Of a stretch of DNA of 64,000 bases, positions 27,229 through 36,287 are shown in pieces. Both the position numbers and the translations under genes were made by a program. A model generated the notes under the pieces. It had not been told where the DNA came from and searched no databases. It worked only from the letters and a program-made list of their open reading frames with translations. The stretch is from Arthrobacter sp. GMC3 (GTDB lineage: Bacteria; Actinomycetota; Actinomycetes; Actinomycetales; Micrococcaceae), in the NCBI RefSeq assembly GCF_002929305.1, contig NZ_PJIO01000005.1, positions 62,001 to 126,000 of the forward strand, in the 5' to 3' direction. The number at the start of each line of letters is the position of its first letter. Positions within the stretch are counted from its first letter, which is position 1.

Positions 27229-28454
27229 GCACGTCTGTGAAAGTCGGTTCGGAATCGTTCCGGGCCGACGGCGGAACCCGAGCCGAGCGTCTGCGCGCCA
27301 GCTGGGGAAAGCACAAGTTTTGGCTGATTCTGGGGACAGTCTTTGTGGTGGTGACAGGTGGAGGGCTGATCTTGGGTACCAACGGCCAGCGGAGCGCCGG
27401 GGAACTTTCCATCACCAACCCGGCTCCGCAGGGAGCCCAGGCGGCAGCAACTGTGCTGGCCGGGCAGGGCGTGGACGTCTCCGCCACGGACTCCCTGGCC
27501 GCAACAACCGCGGCCTTGTCCGCCAACGGCCACGGATCCAGTACCGTGCTGGTATTTGACCCACAACAGTTGCTAAGCCCGGAACAGGGAGCCGAACTGG
27601 CCCGGTCCGCGTCGGAAAACGGCAGCAAGATTCTCGCCATTGCGCCCGGCCCGCTCATGGTCAAAAGTCTTAGCCAGGAGATCGCCAGTGCCGGTACTTT
27701 CAGCGCCGGCGACCAAGCCGTTAGCGCCGATTGCACCCAAGCCGATGCCGGTGCCGCCGGAACAATCAGTACCTCCGCTGGCACCGACGTCAAGATGTAT
27801 CAAGGACCGATAACCTGTTTCCCGCCGTCCGGAACCGGCAGTGGGGCTGGCATGATGGCGAGCACCGCCAATGGCGAGGTGACAGTGTTGGGTAGTGCCG
27901 ACGTCGTCAATAACGACGGGCTTGCCCAGGCTGGCAACGCGGCGCTGACATTCCGGCTGCTGGGGAGCCGCGAGCACCTGCTCTGGTACACGGCCACGGC
28001 TAAGGACATTCCGGTGGCCAGCCAGCCGCCGACCCTTGCCGAGTTGACTCCCCCGTGGGTCTTCCCGGCGTCCGCCTGGCTGTTGTTGGTGGGCGTGATC
28101 GGCATACTGTGGCGGGGCCGTCGCTCCGGGCCCTTAGTGGTTGAGCCGCTGCCGGTCATTGTGAAGGCGTCGGAAACGGTGACCGGCCGGGCCCGGCTGT
28201 ACCAGGATGCCAAGGCCATGGACACAGCCGCGCGAACATTGCAGCATGCAACGCTTAACAGGCTGGCCCACGCACTGCGGCTGGGCGGTGCGGCGCCGCC
28301 GGAAGCGGTGGTCGAGGCCGTGTCAGTTCATCTTGGCCGTGACCGCCAACCATTGTTAGCCCTGCTGATCCGAGACGTCCCCCGCAATGAAATCCAGATG
28401 TTGACCATGGCCACCCAGCTGGCTGCCCTAGAGGAAGAAGTAGCCCAACGATGA
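27225..28454 (+). CDS. DUF4350 domain membrane protein
   Basis: This 409-residue protein has an N-terminal membrane helix (about 27-49, FWLILGTVFVVVTGGGLILG) and an extracytoplasmic DUF4350 domain resembling a GATase-like alpha/beta fold (about 60-260). A second helix follows (about 278-293, ASAWLLLVGVIGILW), then a cytoplasmic tail. GTG start overlaps the DUF4129 stop and the end overlaps the moxR start (ATGA). Such tight coupling means the products are made in fixed ratio. The function is unknown; the family always sits beside MoxR and DUF58 genes. Confidence 0.82.
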   Translation: MSTSVKVGSESFRADGGTRAERLRASWGKHKFWLILGTVFVVVTGGGLILGTNGQRSAGELSITNPAPQGAQAAATVLAGQGVDVSATDSLAATTAALSANGHGSSTVLVFDPQQLLSPEQGAELARSASENGSKILAIAPGPLMVKSLSQEIASAGTFSAGDQAVSADCTQADAGAAGTISTSAGTDVKMYQGPITCFPPSGTGSGAGMMASTANGEVTVLGSADVVNNDGLAQAGNAALTFRLLGSREHLLWYTATAKDIPVASQPPTLAELTPPWVFPASAWLLLVGVIGILWRGRRSGPLVVEPLPVIVKASETVTGRARLYQDAKAMDTAARTLQHATLNRLAHALRLGGAAPPEAVVEAVSVHLGRDRQPLLALLIRDVPRNEIQMLTMATQLAALEEEVAQR

Positions 28455-29434
28455 GCGCACCACACCCGGAAACCGTCGCACCCCAGTACAACCCGGCAAC
28501 AGCGCTGTTGCAGGTCCGTGCCGAGGTGGCCAAGGCTGTGGTGGGCCAGGACACCACCGTCACAGGGCTGCTCATTGCCCTGCTGGCCGGCGGGCATGTA
28601 CTGCTGGAAGGCGTTCCCGGCGTGGCGAAAACCCTGCTGGTGCGAGCCCTGTCCACGGCCCTGAGCCTGGATACCAAACGCGTGCAATTCACGCCTGACC
28701 TGATGCCCGGGGATGTGACAGGGTCTCTGGTGTACGACGCCCACACCTCCGATTTCACGTTCCGGGAGGGGCCGGTTTTTACCAATATTCTGCTGGCCGA
28801 CGAGATCAACAGGACCCCGCCCAAGACACAGGCCTCATTGCTGGAGGCCATGGAGGAACACCAAGTCTCGGTGGACGGAGTGTCCCGCCAACTCCCGGCG
28901 CCCTTCATGGTGGCGGCCACGCAGAACCCCGTGGAGTACGAGGGCACCTACCCTTTGCCGGAGGCGCAGCTGGATCGATTCTTGCTGAAACTCACCATGA
29001 ACCTGCCGGCCAGGGACGAGGAAATTGAGGTCATCCGGCGGCACAGCCTCGGCTTTGACCCGCAGGACTTGCACGCGGCGGGGGTCCGTCCCGTGGCTGG
29101 TGTGCACGATCTCGCGCAGGCCCGGGAGGCCGTGGCGCAGGTCAGCGTCGCCGCGGAAGTCTTGGCCTACATCGTTGACCTGGCCCGTGCAACCAGGAAT
29201 GCGCCGTCGTTCCAGCTGGGTGTATCGCCGCGAGGGGCCACGGCCTTGCTGAAATGTGCCCGCGCCTACGCGTGGCTGTGCGGGCGGGGTTTCGTGACGC
29301 CCGATGACGTCAAGGCCCTGGCCCTGCCCGCGCTACGGCATCGGGTGGCGCTGCGTCCCGAGGCCGAGATGGACGGGGTGTCCGTGGACGGAATTTTGCT
29401 CTCCATCCTGGCCACGGTCCCGGTTCCGCGCTAG
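28451..29434 (+). CDS. MoxR-type AAA+ ATPase
   Basis: This 327-residue AAA+ protein has the MoxR signature Walker A GVPGVAKTLLVRAL, Walker B ILLADEINRTPPKTQ, sensor 1 MVAATQNPVEYEGTYPLPEA, and the arginine region LDRFLLKLTMNLP. MoxR ATPases act as chaperones or assembly factors with VWA/DUF58 partner proteins. The start overlaps the preceding stop by ATGA, and the DUF58 partner starts 6 bp downstream. The substrate is not known in this family. Confidence 0.95.
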   Translation: MSAPHPETVAPQYNPATALLQVRAEVAKAVVGQDTTVTGLLIALLAGGHVLLEGVPGVAKTLLVRALSTALSLDTKRVQFTPDLMPGDVTGSLVYDAHTSDFTFREGPVFTNILLADEINRTPPKTQASLLEAMEEHQVSVDGVSRQLPAPFMVAATQNPVEYEGTYPLPEAQLDRFLLKLTMNLPARDEEIEVIRRHSLGFDPQDLHAAGVRPVAGVHDLAQAREAVAQVSVAAEVLAYIVDLARATRNAPSFQLGVSPRGATALLKCARAYAWLCGRGFVTPDDVKALALPALRHRVALRPEAEMDGVSVDGILLSILATVPVPR

Positions 29435-29440
29435 GTATCC

Positions 29441-30733
29441 GTGGCGATTTCGGGGCGGTTCTTTCTTCTGGCGGTACTAGCCGTGGTGCCGATTATTGCG
29501 GTGCCCGGGGCGGTCTCCTGGCTGTGGGCCCTGACCGTTCTGCTGCTGGTGCTTATTATCGACTTGGCGCTGGCGGCCTCCCCACGGCGGGTTTCGTTGC
29601 GTCGCGAACTACCGGCCAGCGTCCGCCTGGGTGAAAGCACCGCGGCGCAGGTCATCGTGTTCAACGAATCATCCCGCCTTCTGCAGGCCCAGATAAAGGA
29701 TGGGTGGCAGCCGTCCGCCGGTGCGGTCAATCCCCTGCAACGGCTGCGCATTCCCGCACACGAGCGGGCTACCCTGCGGGTTTCCTTGGTCCCTACCCGC
29801 CGCGGCGATTTGGGCAGCGCCCACGTCAGCATCCGCTCCTACGGACCGTTGGGCATGGCTGCGTGGCAGAAAACCATTGCAGCCCCCGGGACACTAAGGG
29901 TGCTGCCACCGTTCCACTCAAAACGGCATCTGCCTTCCAAACTGCGCAAACTGCGTGAACTCGACGGCAAGGCTGCCGTGCAGATCCGCGGTGCGGGCAC
30001 CGAATTTGATTCGCTGCGTGACTACGTCCGCGGCGACGACGTCCGCTCCATCGACTGGCGTGCCACCGCACGGCGCCGCGACGTAGTGGTGCGCACGTGG
30101 CGCCCGGAACGCGACCGCCGCGTTGTCATCATCCTGGACACCTCACGCACCGCAGCTGCCCGGATCGATGATGAACCGGCTCTAGACACCGGGATCGAGG
30201 CGGCCCTGCTGCTGTCGGTACTGGCCGAGCGCGGGGGTGACCGGGTCAGTCTCATCGCCTACGACCGACGGGTGCGCACCCGTGCCTCCTCTGCGGGCAA
30301 GGGCAATATGCTCAATGCGATGGTGGAGGGGCTGGCCCCGCTTGAGCCTGAGTTGATCGAACTGGATACCTCGGCCATTGCCAGCCAGGTCGGCTCCGTC
30401 ACATCCCACCGGTCCCTGGTCGTCTTGGTGACGAGCCTCGATGCAGGCGCAGCCGAGGAGGGCCTGCTCCCGCTGGTGGCGCAGTTGGCGCGAAAGCATG
30501 TGGTGGTCGTCGCCTCTGTGCGCGACCCTGCCCTGGATGAGGCCCGACTAGAACGCTCGAGCACCACTCTTGTCTACCGGGCCGCCGCCGCCGAGCATGC
30601 GCTGAACCGGCGAGCCGCCATCACCGCGGTCATCAAGTCCTACGGTGCGGAGGTGGTGGACGCCCAGCCCCACCAACTCCCGCCAGAGCTGGCCGACATG
30701 TACATCCGGCTCAAGGCAGCAGGCCGGCTCTGA
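29441..30733 (+). CDS. DUF58 (VWA-like) protein
   Basis: This 430-residue protein starts at a GTG. Two N-terminal membrane helices (about 5-42) precede a beta-rich segment and the DUF58 motif YVRGDDVRSIDWRATARRRD. A von Willebrand A-like fold follows, with VVIILDTSRTAA in place of the usual DxSxS metal site. DUF58 proteins are the usual MoxR partners. It closes the operon and is followed by the 32-bp repeats rather than a classical terminator. Confidence 0.9.
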   Translation: MAISGRFFLLAVLAVVPIIAVPGAVSWLWALTVLLLVLIIDLALAASPRRVSLRRELPASVRLGESTAAQVIVFNESSRLLQAQIKDGWQPSAGAVNPLQRLRIPAHERATLRVSLVPTRRGDLGSAHVSIRSYGPLGMAAWQKTIAAPGTLRVLPPFHSKRHLPSKLRKLRELDGKAAVQIRGAGTEFDSLRDYVRGDDVRSIDWRATARRRDVVVRTWRPERDRRVVIILDTSRTAAARIDDEPALDTGIEAALLLSVLAERGGDRVSLIAYDRRVRTRASSAGKGNMLNAMVEGLAPLEPELIELDTSAIASQVGSVTSHRSLVVLVTSLDAGAAEEGLLPLVAQLARKHVVVVASVRDPALDEARLERSSTTLVYRAAAAEHALNRRAAITAVIKSYGAEVVDAQPHQLPPELADMYIRLKAAGRL

Positions 30734-30773
30734 CGCAGCGCCGCCGTCGCCGATTCCGGCACGATGTGCGCAA

Positions 30774-30844
30774 GCGTTGGCGAAAAATCGACCAGTTCTG
30801 ATACAGCGTTGGCCAAAAACCTGCCAAAACTGATACGGCGTTGG
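30774..30844. repeat. tandem 32-bp repeat units, site 1
   Basis: GCGTTGG recurs at 30774, 30806 and 30838, an exact 32-bp period. Two full units end in CTGATACA and CTGATACG, and the third is cut after GCGTTGG. Units share GCGTTGGC, an AAAAA tract, CCA and CTGATAC. The site lies between convergent stop codons of the DUF58 and MetE-like genes. The same unit appears in inverted form at 38856-38946. Confidence 0.8.
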
Positions 30845-30852
30845 TACTGGGG

Positions 30853-31947
30853 TTAGGCGTGGCGGAGATCGGTCAGGGCGGCGGCGACCTCAAGGGTGCG
30901 GGCCAGGATGGCTCGCGCCTCCTGCGGGGAGACGGCCGCCAGGCCGGTTTCCGGGGTGATCCGCAGCCGGTCCAGCATCAATACCGGCAGTCCCAGCCCC
31001 TGCCAAGGGCGCATGATCCGCTCGACAAGGGCAGAGTACGACGGCGGCAGCTGGCCCGTGCGCACCGGGACGGTTCCGGCCCATACGCCAACACCGGACT
31101 CCACGGCACCTGCCAGCTGTTCCCAGTGACCGGTGTCGAGATTGTTCAGGGGTAGGGCGATGGCGTCGATGCCCGATTCGAGGGCGAGCTCGAGCGCCTT
31201 GCGCCACGCTGTAAGCTCGACGGCGCGTTCCTCCCGATCGGATTCAGGCCCCGAGACCTGCTCAAGCATGAGCGGGGCAGCCAGGTTGATGGCGACGTGC
31301 GCAAAGCCGGCACTGCGGGCCGCGGCGACAAAGTCGGCCCACGTTTGGCGCAACTCGGAGGCCGATACGGAGCGCAGGGTCCGGTAGCCGGAAACCGTGG
31401 GAATGGTGCCAGCCAGTGCCCTGGCCGCCTCGGGTTCATCAATCTGCAGCGTCAACGCAGCCCCCGGGACGGCAGCTTGCACCTTCGCCACATGAGTGGC
31501 CAGCCCCGCAGCCAGCGACTGGGCAATGTCACGCCGGGCACCGTAGTCACGCAAGGCCCGCTCACCGTAGTGCAGGTGAATGGCGGCGGCCAAGGTCAGA
31601 GGACCCGTGATATGAAGTTTCAGGGCCGCCGGCGCCAGGCCTTCGGCCCCGGCAACATCAGCGAGCACGTTGATGTCCGTAGACAGTGCCGAGACAGCTC
31701 TGCGGTGGTCGTTGCCCGGACGGTCAACGAAACGCCACCCATAGGGCTGGACGTCGACGGGCAGTTCCACCAGCATCCCGGCCGTCCGCCCGATGGCGTC
31801 AGAGCCAATCCCCCGGGCGGGAAGATCCACCAGCGACGGCAGGTGTGGAGCCGTGAACAACCCCAGCGAAACCTTGGCAGCCTCCACCGGGTCGGTGCCG
31901 GGCCAGGGTCCAAGCGAGGTTGCACCCACCTGTGGGGAACTGCTCAC
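30853..31947 (-). CDS. cysteine-free MetE-like (UROD/MetE superfamily) protein
   Basis: This 364-residue protein resembles the C-terminal barrel of cobalamin-independent methionine synthase and the Rv3015c type often annotated as methionine synthase. Visible motifs include LKLHITGPLTLAAAIHLHYG, LTLQIDEPEAARALAG and IALPLNNLDTGHWEQL. The whole protein has no cysteine. True MetE needs two zinc-binding cysteines and one histidine, so classical methionine synthesis is unlikely unless the metal site is rebuilt. It is about half the length of MetE. ATG overlaps the chorismate mutase stop (ATGA), so the two are coupled. Confidence 0.8.
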   Translation of the reverse strand: MSSSPQVGATSLGPWPGTDPVEAAKVSLGLFTAPHLPSLVDLPARGIGSDAIGRTAGMLVELPVDVQPYGWRFVDRPGNDHRRAVSALSTDINVLADVAGAEGLAPAALKLHITGPLTLAAAIHLHYGERALRDYGARRDIAQSLAAGLATHVAKVQAAVPGAALTLQIDEPEAARALAGTIPTVSGYRTLRSVSASELRQTWADFVAAARSAGFAHVAINLAAPLMLEQVSGPESDREERAVELTAWRKALELALESGIDAIALPLNNLDTGHWEQLAGAVESGVGVWAGTVPVRTGQLPPSYSALVERIMRPWQGLGLPVLMLDRLRITPETGLAAVSPQEARAILARTLEVAAALTDLRHA

Positions 31948-32426
31948 GGGTGGTGCGTGCCGGCGTCGGACGCGCCAGCGAGAGCATCCGTAGACGCCAC
32001 GAATCCCTGGCCGTCGCTGCGCGGCACCGGGATAACACCGGTTGCCGCAACGGCCGAGTGGCTTTGGGAAATCGCCTGGTGATGGTGAATGACCTCACTG
32101 ATGATGAAGTTCAGGAACTTCTCCGCGAACGCGGGGTCCAGGTGGGCCGACTCGGCAAGGGCCCGCAGGCGCTGGATCTGGGCCAACTCACGGTTAGGAT
32201 CCCCGGCCGGGAGCTGGTGGGTTGCCTTCAGGATTCCGACCCGCTGGGTTGCCTTGAAGCGTTCGGCCAGCAGGTATACCAAGGTGGCGTCAAAGTTGTC
32301 GATGCTGGAGCGGATGGACAACAACTCCGCCATGACGTCCGGGTCAACAGTGCCTGTCAGGGAACTGGCGGCCGGGTCAAAGTCTTCAACGGACAGGTGC
32401 TCTGAGGCGTGGCTCGGTTCGGTCAT
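31944..32426 (-). CDS. AroQ-type chorismate mutase
   Basis: This 160-residue protein contains a typical AroQ helix set: LLSIRSSIDNFDATLVYLLA, ERFKATQRVGILKA, DPNRELAQIQRLRALAE and FAEKFLNFIISEVIHHHQ. Together these form the all-alpha site converting chorismate to prephenate. There is a 30-residue leader without signal features and a 30-residue tail, so the enzyme is cytosolic. Cytosolic actinobacterial mutases of this type often need DAHP synthase for full activity. No aromatic pathway gene is nearby; the only coupled gene is the MetE-like one. Confidence 0.9.
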   Translation of the reverse strand: MTEPSHASEHLSVEDFDPAASSLTGTVDPDVMAELLSIRSSIDNFDATLVYLLAERFKATQRVGILKATHQLPAGDPNRELAQIQRLRALAESAHLDPAFAEKFLNFIISEVIHHHQAISQSHSAVAATGVIPVPRSDGQGFVASTDALAGASDAGTHHP

Positions 32427-32438
32427 GAACCCAGTTTA

Positions 32439-32485
32439 GGTGGTGTGCGTGGTGGACAAAACCGTTGTCCACCACACACACCACC
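32439..32485 (-). terminator. 21-bp stem terminator after the ABC transporter operon
   Basis: The arms at 32439-32459 and 32465-32485 pair over 21 bp with one G-T pair and a 5-nt loop. It lies 8 bp beyond the ATPase stop on the minus strand and separates the transporter operon from chorismate mutase. Confidence 0.75.
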
Positions 32486-32493
32486 TGCGGCAG

Positions 32494-34203
32494 CTACCGT
32501 GAGGCGAGCAACTCCTGGTGCAATGCGCGGCGCTGTGCCTGTTCGGCAGGATTTGGTACCGGCAGTGAGGATAGGAGCCGCTTGGTGTAGTGGTGCTGGG
32601 GTTTGCCCATGATCTGGTGGCCGATCCCCTGCTCCACCATCTTGCCCTTGTACAGCACGCCAACCCACTCGGCCAGAATGTCCACCACGGCAAGGTCATG
32701 GCTGATAAACAGTGCCGCGAAGCCCAGCTCTGACTGGATCTCCCTGAACAGTTCCAGCACCTTTGCCTGGACGGAAACGTCGAGAGCAGAGGTCGGCTCG
32801 TCGGCAATCAGCAGCTTCGGGGACAGGGCCAGCCCACGGGCCAGGGAAGCGCGCTGGCGCTGCCCTCCTGAGAGCTCATGCGGGAACCGTTTGGCGTAGG
32901 CCCTGGGCAACTGCACCGACTCGAGCAAGTCCTCCACTTTCCGATTCACGGCCGGGCCCGACATGTCCGTGTGGATGATCAGCGGCTCGGCAACACACTC
33001 ACCAATAGAAAGGTGCGGGTTGAAGGAGGCAGCCGGGTCCTGAAAGACAAAGCCGACGTCCTTGCGATGCTTGCGGAAAGAGCGTTCCTTATAGTGGAGC
33101 ATCTCGTAGCCGAGTACTTTCAAGGAGCCGCCCGTGGTCCGATTGAGCCCGGCAATGGCCCGGCCAATGGTGGTTTTCCCGGATCCGGACTCCCCCACCA
33201 GACCAAACACTTCTCCGGCACTGATGGTGAAGGACACCTTGTCCACGGCACGGAACGCGGGGCTGCCAAGCCTGCCCGGGTATTCAATCTCCAACTCCCG
33301 CGCCTCAACCACCACCTCCTTATCCTGGAAGGCCCGCTCACTAAATCCTGCCGAGGCAGAGTTCCGGCCAAGGTGCGGCACGGCGGCCAGCAACTTTTGC
33401 GTGTAGTCCTTCTTGGGGTTCGCAAAGAGCACCTCAGCGGTAGCCTCCTCCACGACGTCGCCCTGGAACATGACCACCACCCTGTCCGCCAAATCCGCCA
33501 CCACGCCCATATTGTGCGTGATCAGCACAATGGAGGTGCCGAACTTATCTCGAAGCTCCCGCAGGAGTTCCAGGATTTCTGCCTGGACCGTCACATCCAG
33601 TGCCGTGGTGGGTTCGTCGGCGACGATCAGGCCCGGGTTCAGCGCCAATGCGGCGGCAATGACCACGCGCTGCTTTTGCCCGCCGGAGAACTGGTGCGGG
33701 TAGTAGTCAACCCTTTTTTCCGGGTCCGGGATGCCCACCTTGTCCAGCGCCTCGATGGCCAGCTTGCGGGCTTCCTTCCTGCCCACACGTTTTCCTTCGG
33801 GGCGGTGGGCGCGAAGCCCCTCGGCGATCTGCCAGCCCACGGTGTAGACCGGGTTCAAGGCCGTCGAGGGCTCCTGAAACACCATGGCCACATCGCGGCC
33901 ACGGATCTGGCGCAGCTGATGCGGGCTGACGCTGATCACGTCATTGCCGCTGATGATCACGGCGCCACTGCTTTGCGCGGTTTCCGGCAGCAGCCCCAGA
34001 ATGGCCTTTGCGGTCACGGTCTTACCGGAACCGGACTCCCCCACGATGGCCACAATCTCGCCCGGTGCCACGTTGAAGGAGACATCCTTGACCGCAAAGA
34101 CATCCCCCGCATCGGTGGCGAAGGTGACCTTCAGATCCCGGACATCAAGCACCGGGCGCAGGCCTGCTTCCGGTGCAACACCATTTTCACTGTGCCGACT
34201 CAT
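32494..34203 (-). CDS. fused dual ATP-binding subunit of an oligopeptide-type ABC transporter
   Basis: This 569-residue protein holds two complete ABC ATPase domains, equivalent to DppD and DppF/OppD and OppF fused. Domain 1 has Walker A GESGSGKTV, signature FSGGQKQR and Walker B LIVADEPTTAL. Domain 2 has Walker A GESGSGKTT, signature LSGGQRQR and Walker B LLIADEPTSAL. Each domain ends in the extra Opp segment after the H-loop. ATG 34203 overlaps the permease stop by ATGA; an open frame upstream to 34410 lies inside the permease gene. It energises the two adjacent permeases. Confidence 0.93.
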   Translation of the reverse strand: MSRHSENGVAPEAGLRPVLDVRDLKVTFATDAGDVFAVKDVSFNVAPGEIVAIVGESGSGKTVTAKAILGLLPETAQSSGAVIISGNDVISVSPHQLRQIRGRDVAMVFQEPSTALNPVYTVGWQIAEGLRAHRPEGKRVGRKEARKLAIEALDKVGIPDPEKRVDYYPHQFSGGQKQRVVIAAALALNPGLIVADEPTTALDVTVQAEILELLRELRDKFGTSIVLITHNMGVVADLADRVVVMFQGDVVEEATAEVLFANPKKDYTQKLLAAVPHLGRNSASAGFSERAFQDKEVVVEARELEIEYPGRLGSPAFRAVDKVSFTISAGEVFGLVGESGSGKTTIGRAIAGLNRTTGGSLKVLGYEMLHYKERSFRKHRKDVGFVFQDPAASFNPHLSIGECVAEPLIIHTDMSGPAVNRKVEDLLESVQLPRAYAKRFPHELSGGQRQRASLARGLALSPKLLIADEPTSALDVSVQAKVLELFREIQSELGFAALFISHDLAVVDILAEWVGVLYKGKMVEQGIGHQIMGKPQHHYTKRLLSSLPVPNPAEQAQRRALHQELLASR

Positions 34204-35150
34204 GCGTCCACCAACTCCTTGTCTTTGCGTGCCCGCTTCTTGCCAGCGCGCTTGCGCCCGCGCAGGCGCGGGTCGTTGAGATCGTTCATGGACTCGCCCA
34301 GCAGGGTCAGCCCCAGCACTGTCAGCACAATGGCCAGGCCCGGGAACAGGCCGGTCCACCAGATGCCTGAGGTGGCGTCGGACTGGGCGTGGTTGAGGTC
34401 GTAGCCCCACTCCGCCGCGGAGGACGGTTCGATTCCGAAGCCCAGGAAGCCTAGGCCGGCCAGGGTCAGGATGGCCTCGGAGGCGTTGAGGGTGAAAATC
34501 AGCGGCAGGGTCCGGGTGGCGTTCTTGTAAATATGCCGGGCCATGATCCGCACACTGGAGGCCCCCACCACAATGGCCGATTCCACAAACGGTTCGGCCT
34601 TCAACCTGATGGTTTCGGCACGAATAACCCTAAAGTACTGCGGAATGAACACCACGGTGATGGAGATCGCCGCGGAGAAGATGCCGGACCACAGGCTGGA
34701 CCGGCCCTGGCTGATGGCGATCGACATGACCATGGCCAGCAGCAGCGTGGGGAAGGCGTAGATCGCGTCGGCCACCACCACCAGGACCCGGTCAAGCCAG
34801 CCACCGAGGTAGCCAGACACCAGGCCAAGAATCACGCCAAGGAAGATGGAGAGCACCACGGCAACCACGATCACCAAGAACGCGGTCTGGGCCCCCCACA
34901 GGGTGCGTGAGAGGACGTCGTAACCTCCCGCCGTCGTACCCCACAGATGGGTGGCCGACGGCGGGGCCTGGGTCTGATCGAAGCGTTGGCTGAAGCCGTA
35001 CGGGGCAAGCCACGGCGCGAAAGCGGCCGTCAGCAAAAAGGCAATAGTCATGACCAGGCCGGTGACAAGCATTCCGCGCTGGAGACCCACACTCTTTTTG
35101 AGCTGGGAAATGACCGGTAGACGGCTAAAAAGTGACTGTTTCGTTTCCAA
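34200..35150 (-). CDS. ABC transporter permease (DppC/OppC type)
   Basis: This 316-residue membrane protein has an N-terminal cytoplasmic segment, a first helix (about 27-50), and five further helices forming the BPD_transp_1 domain. The ATPase-docking EAA-like loop is visible as ESAIVVGASSVRIMARHIYKNATR. The N-terminal extension plus six helices is the DppC/OppC pattern. It starts 2 bp after the DppB-type gene and its stop overlaps the ATPase start, so the three genes are one translational unit. Confidence 0.92.
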   Translation of the reverse strand: METKQSLFSRLPVISQLKKSVGLQRGMLVTGLVMTIAFLLTAAFAPWLAPYGFSQRFDQTQAPPSATHLWGTTAGGYDVLSRTLWGAQTAFLVIVVAVVLSIFLGVILGLVSGYLGGWLDRVLVVVADAIYAFPTLLLAMVMSIAISQGRSSLWSGIFSAAISITVVFIPQYFRVIRAETIRLKAEPFVESAIVVGASSVRIMARHIYKNATRTLPLIFTLNASEAILTLAGLGFLGFGIEPSSAAEWGYDLNHAQSDATSGIWWTGLFPGLAIVLTVLGLTLLGESMNDLNDPRLRGRKRAGKKRARKDKELVDA

Positions 35151-35152
35151 GA

Positions 35153-36244
35153 TCAGTACCTCACCCTCGGGTCGATCAGCGCGGCAATGACGTCAACAAT
35201 GAAGTTTGTCAGCGCCACAATGACGGCCAGCAGTGCCACAATCCCTTGCACGGCCACAAAGTCTCGCGCCGTGAGGTAGTGGGCCAGCTGGAAGCCCAGG
35301 CCTTTCCATTCAAAGGTGGTCTCGGTCAGCACGGCACCACCAAGGAGCAAGGCGATTTGCAGGCCCATGACGGTGATGATGGGGATCAGGGCGGGCTTGA
35401 ACGCGTGCTTGGTGAGCAGGCGGTACTCGCTGACTCCCCGGGAACGCCCGGCCTCAACATAGTCCTTGCTGAGCGTGCCAATTACGTTGGTGCGTACCAA
35501 GCGCAAGAAGATGCCGGCCGTCAACAAGCCCAGGGCGACGGCGGGCAGGATCGAGTGTTGGACCACATCCCAGAAGGCGTCCATATTGCCGCTGCGCAAG
35601 GCATCGAGCCAATAGATGCCTGTGGGGCTGGCCAGCTGGGTCATGAATATTTCGGTTGACACACTGGCCCGCCCGGCAACGGGAAGCCAGCCCAACCAGA
35701 TGGAAAATATGAGCTTCAGCAGCAACCCGGCAAAGAAGACAGGGGTTGCGTAGAAGAGGATGGCCGCTACGCGCAGCACGGCGTCGTGCCACTTGTCGCG
35801 CTTGGACGCGGCCATCATGCCAAAGGGGATACCGATCAGAAGCGCCACCACGAGGGAGTTTACGGCCAGTTCCAGTGTGGCCGTGCCGTAGGTGGCGAGC
35901 ATGCCGGCGATGGGCAGGTTGTCCGAGATGGTGCGGCCAAAGTTGCCGGTCAGCATCTGGCCCAGGTACTCAAAGTATTGGATGAAAATGGGGCGGTCGT
36001 AACCGGCCTGGTGGATGCGGATAGCCAGCTGGTCAGGTGGCAGGCGTCCGCCCAGCGCCGCCGTAATGGGGTCCCCGGTCAGGCGCATGAGGAAGAAGAC
36101 CATGGTGACCAGGATCAAGATCGTGGGGAAGATCAGGGCGAAGCGGATGAGCAAGTATTTACCCAGGCTGCCGCCGGCCTTGTTCTTGCGTTGGGGTGCC
36201 TGCACGGGTGGTTCTACGTCAGGCAGTTCAATCAGTGCTGTCAT
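35153..36244 (-). CDS. ABC transporter permease (DppB/OppB type)
   Basis: This 363-residue permease has a basic, proline-containing N-terminus, a first helix (LLIRFALIFPTILILVTMVF) and a BPD_transp_1 domain of five more helices. The EAA loop is YVEAGRSRGVSEYRLLTKHA. ATG 36244 follows AGGA by 4-5 nt; the frame is open to 36289 without a better ribosome site. It lies downstream of the binding-protein gene, from which a strong hairpin separates it. Confidence 0.92.
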   Translation of the reverse strand: MTALIELPDVEPPVQAPQRKNKAGGSLGKYLLIRFALIFPTILILVTMVFFLMRLTGDPITAALGGRLPPDQLAIRIHQAGYDRPIFIQYFEYLGQMLTGNFGRTISDNLPIAGMLATYGTATLELAVNSLVVALLIGIPFGMMAASKRDKWHDAVLRVAAILFYATPVFFAGLLLKLIFSIWLGWLPVAGRASVSTEIFMTQLASPTGIYWLDALRSGNMDAFWDVVQHSILPAVALGLLTAGIFLRLVRTNVIGTLSKDYVEAGRSRGVSEYRLLTKHAFKPALIPIITVMGLQIALLLGGAVLTETTFEWKGLGFQLAHYLTARDFVAVQGIVALLAVIVALTNFIVDVIAALIDPRVRY

Positions 36245-36287
36245 GTTTTCCTGCTTCTCGCTGCAAAGAAATTCTTGGGTGCCGTGC

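Noticed and set aside
30742-30852. CRISPR array, because of the exact 32-bp period
   Set aside because: Only two full units, the whole unit is similar rather than a repeat with unique spacers, and no cas gene is present.
32427-32493. Riboswitch between the ABC ATPase and chorismate mutase
   Set aside because: The region is a simple 21-bp stem after a stop codon and lacks the conserved multi-helix core of a known riboswitch.
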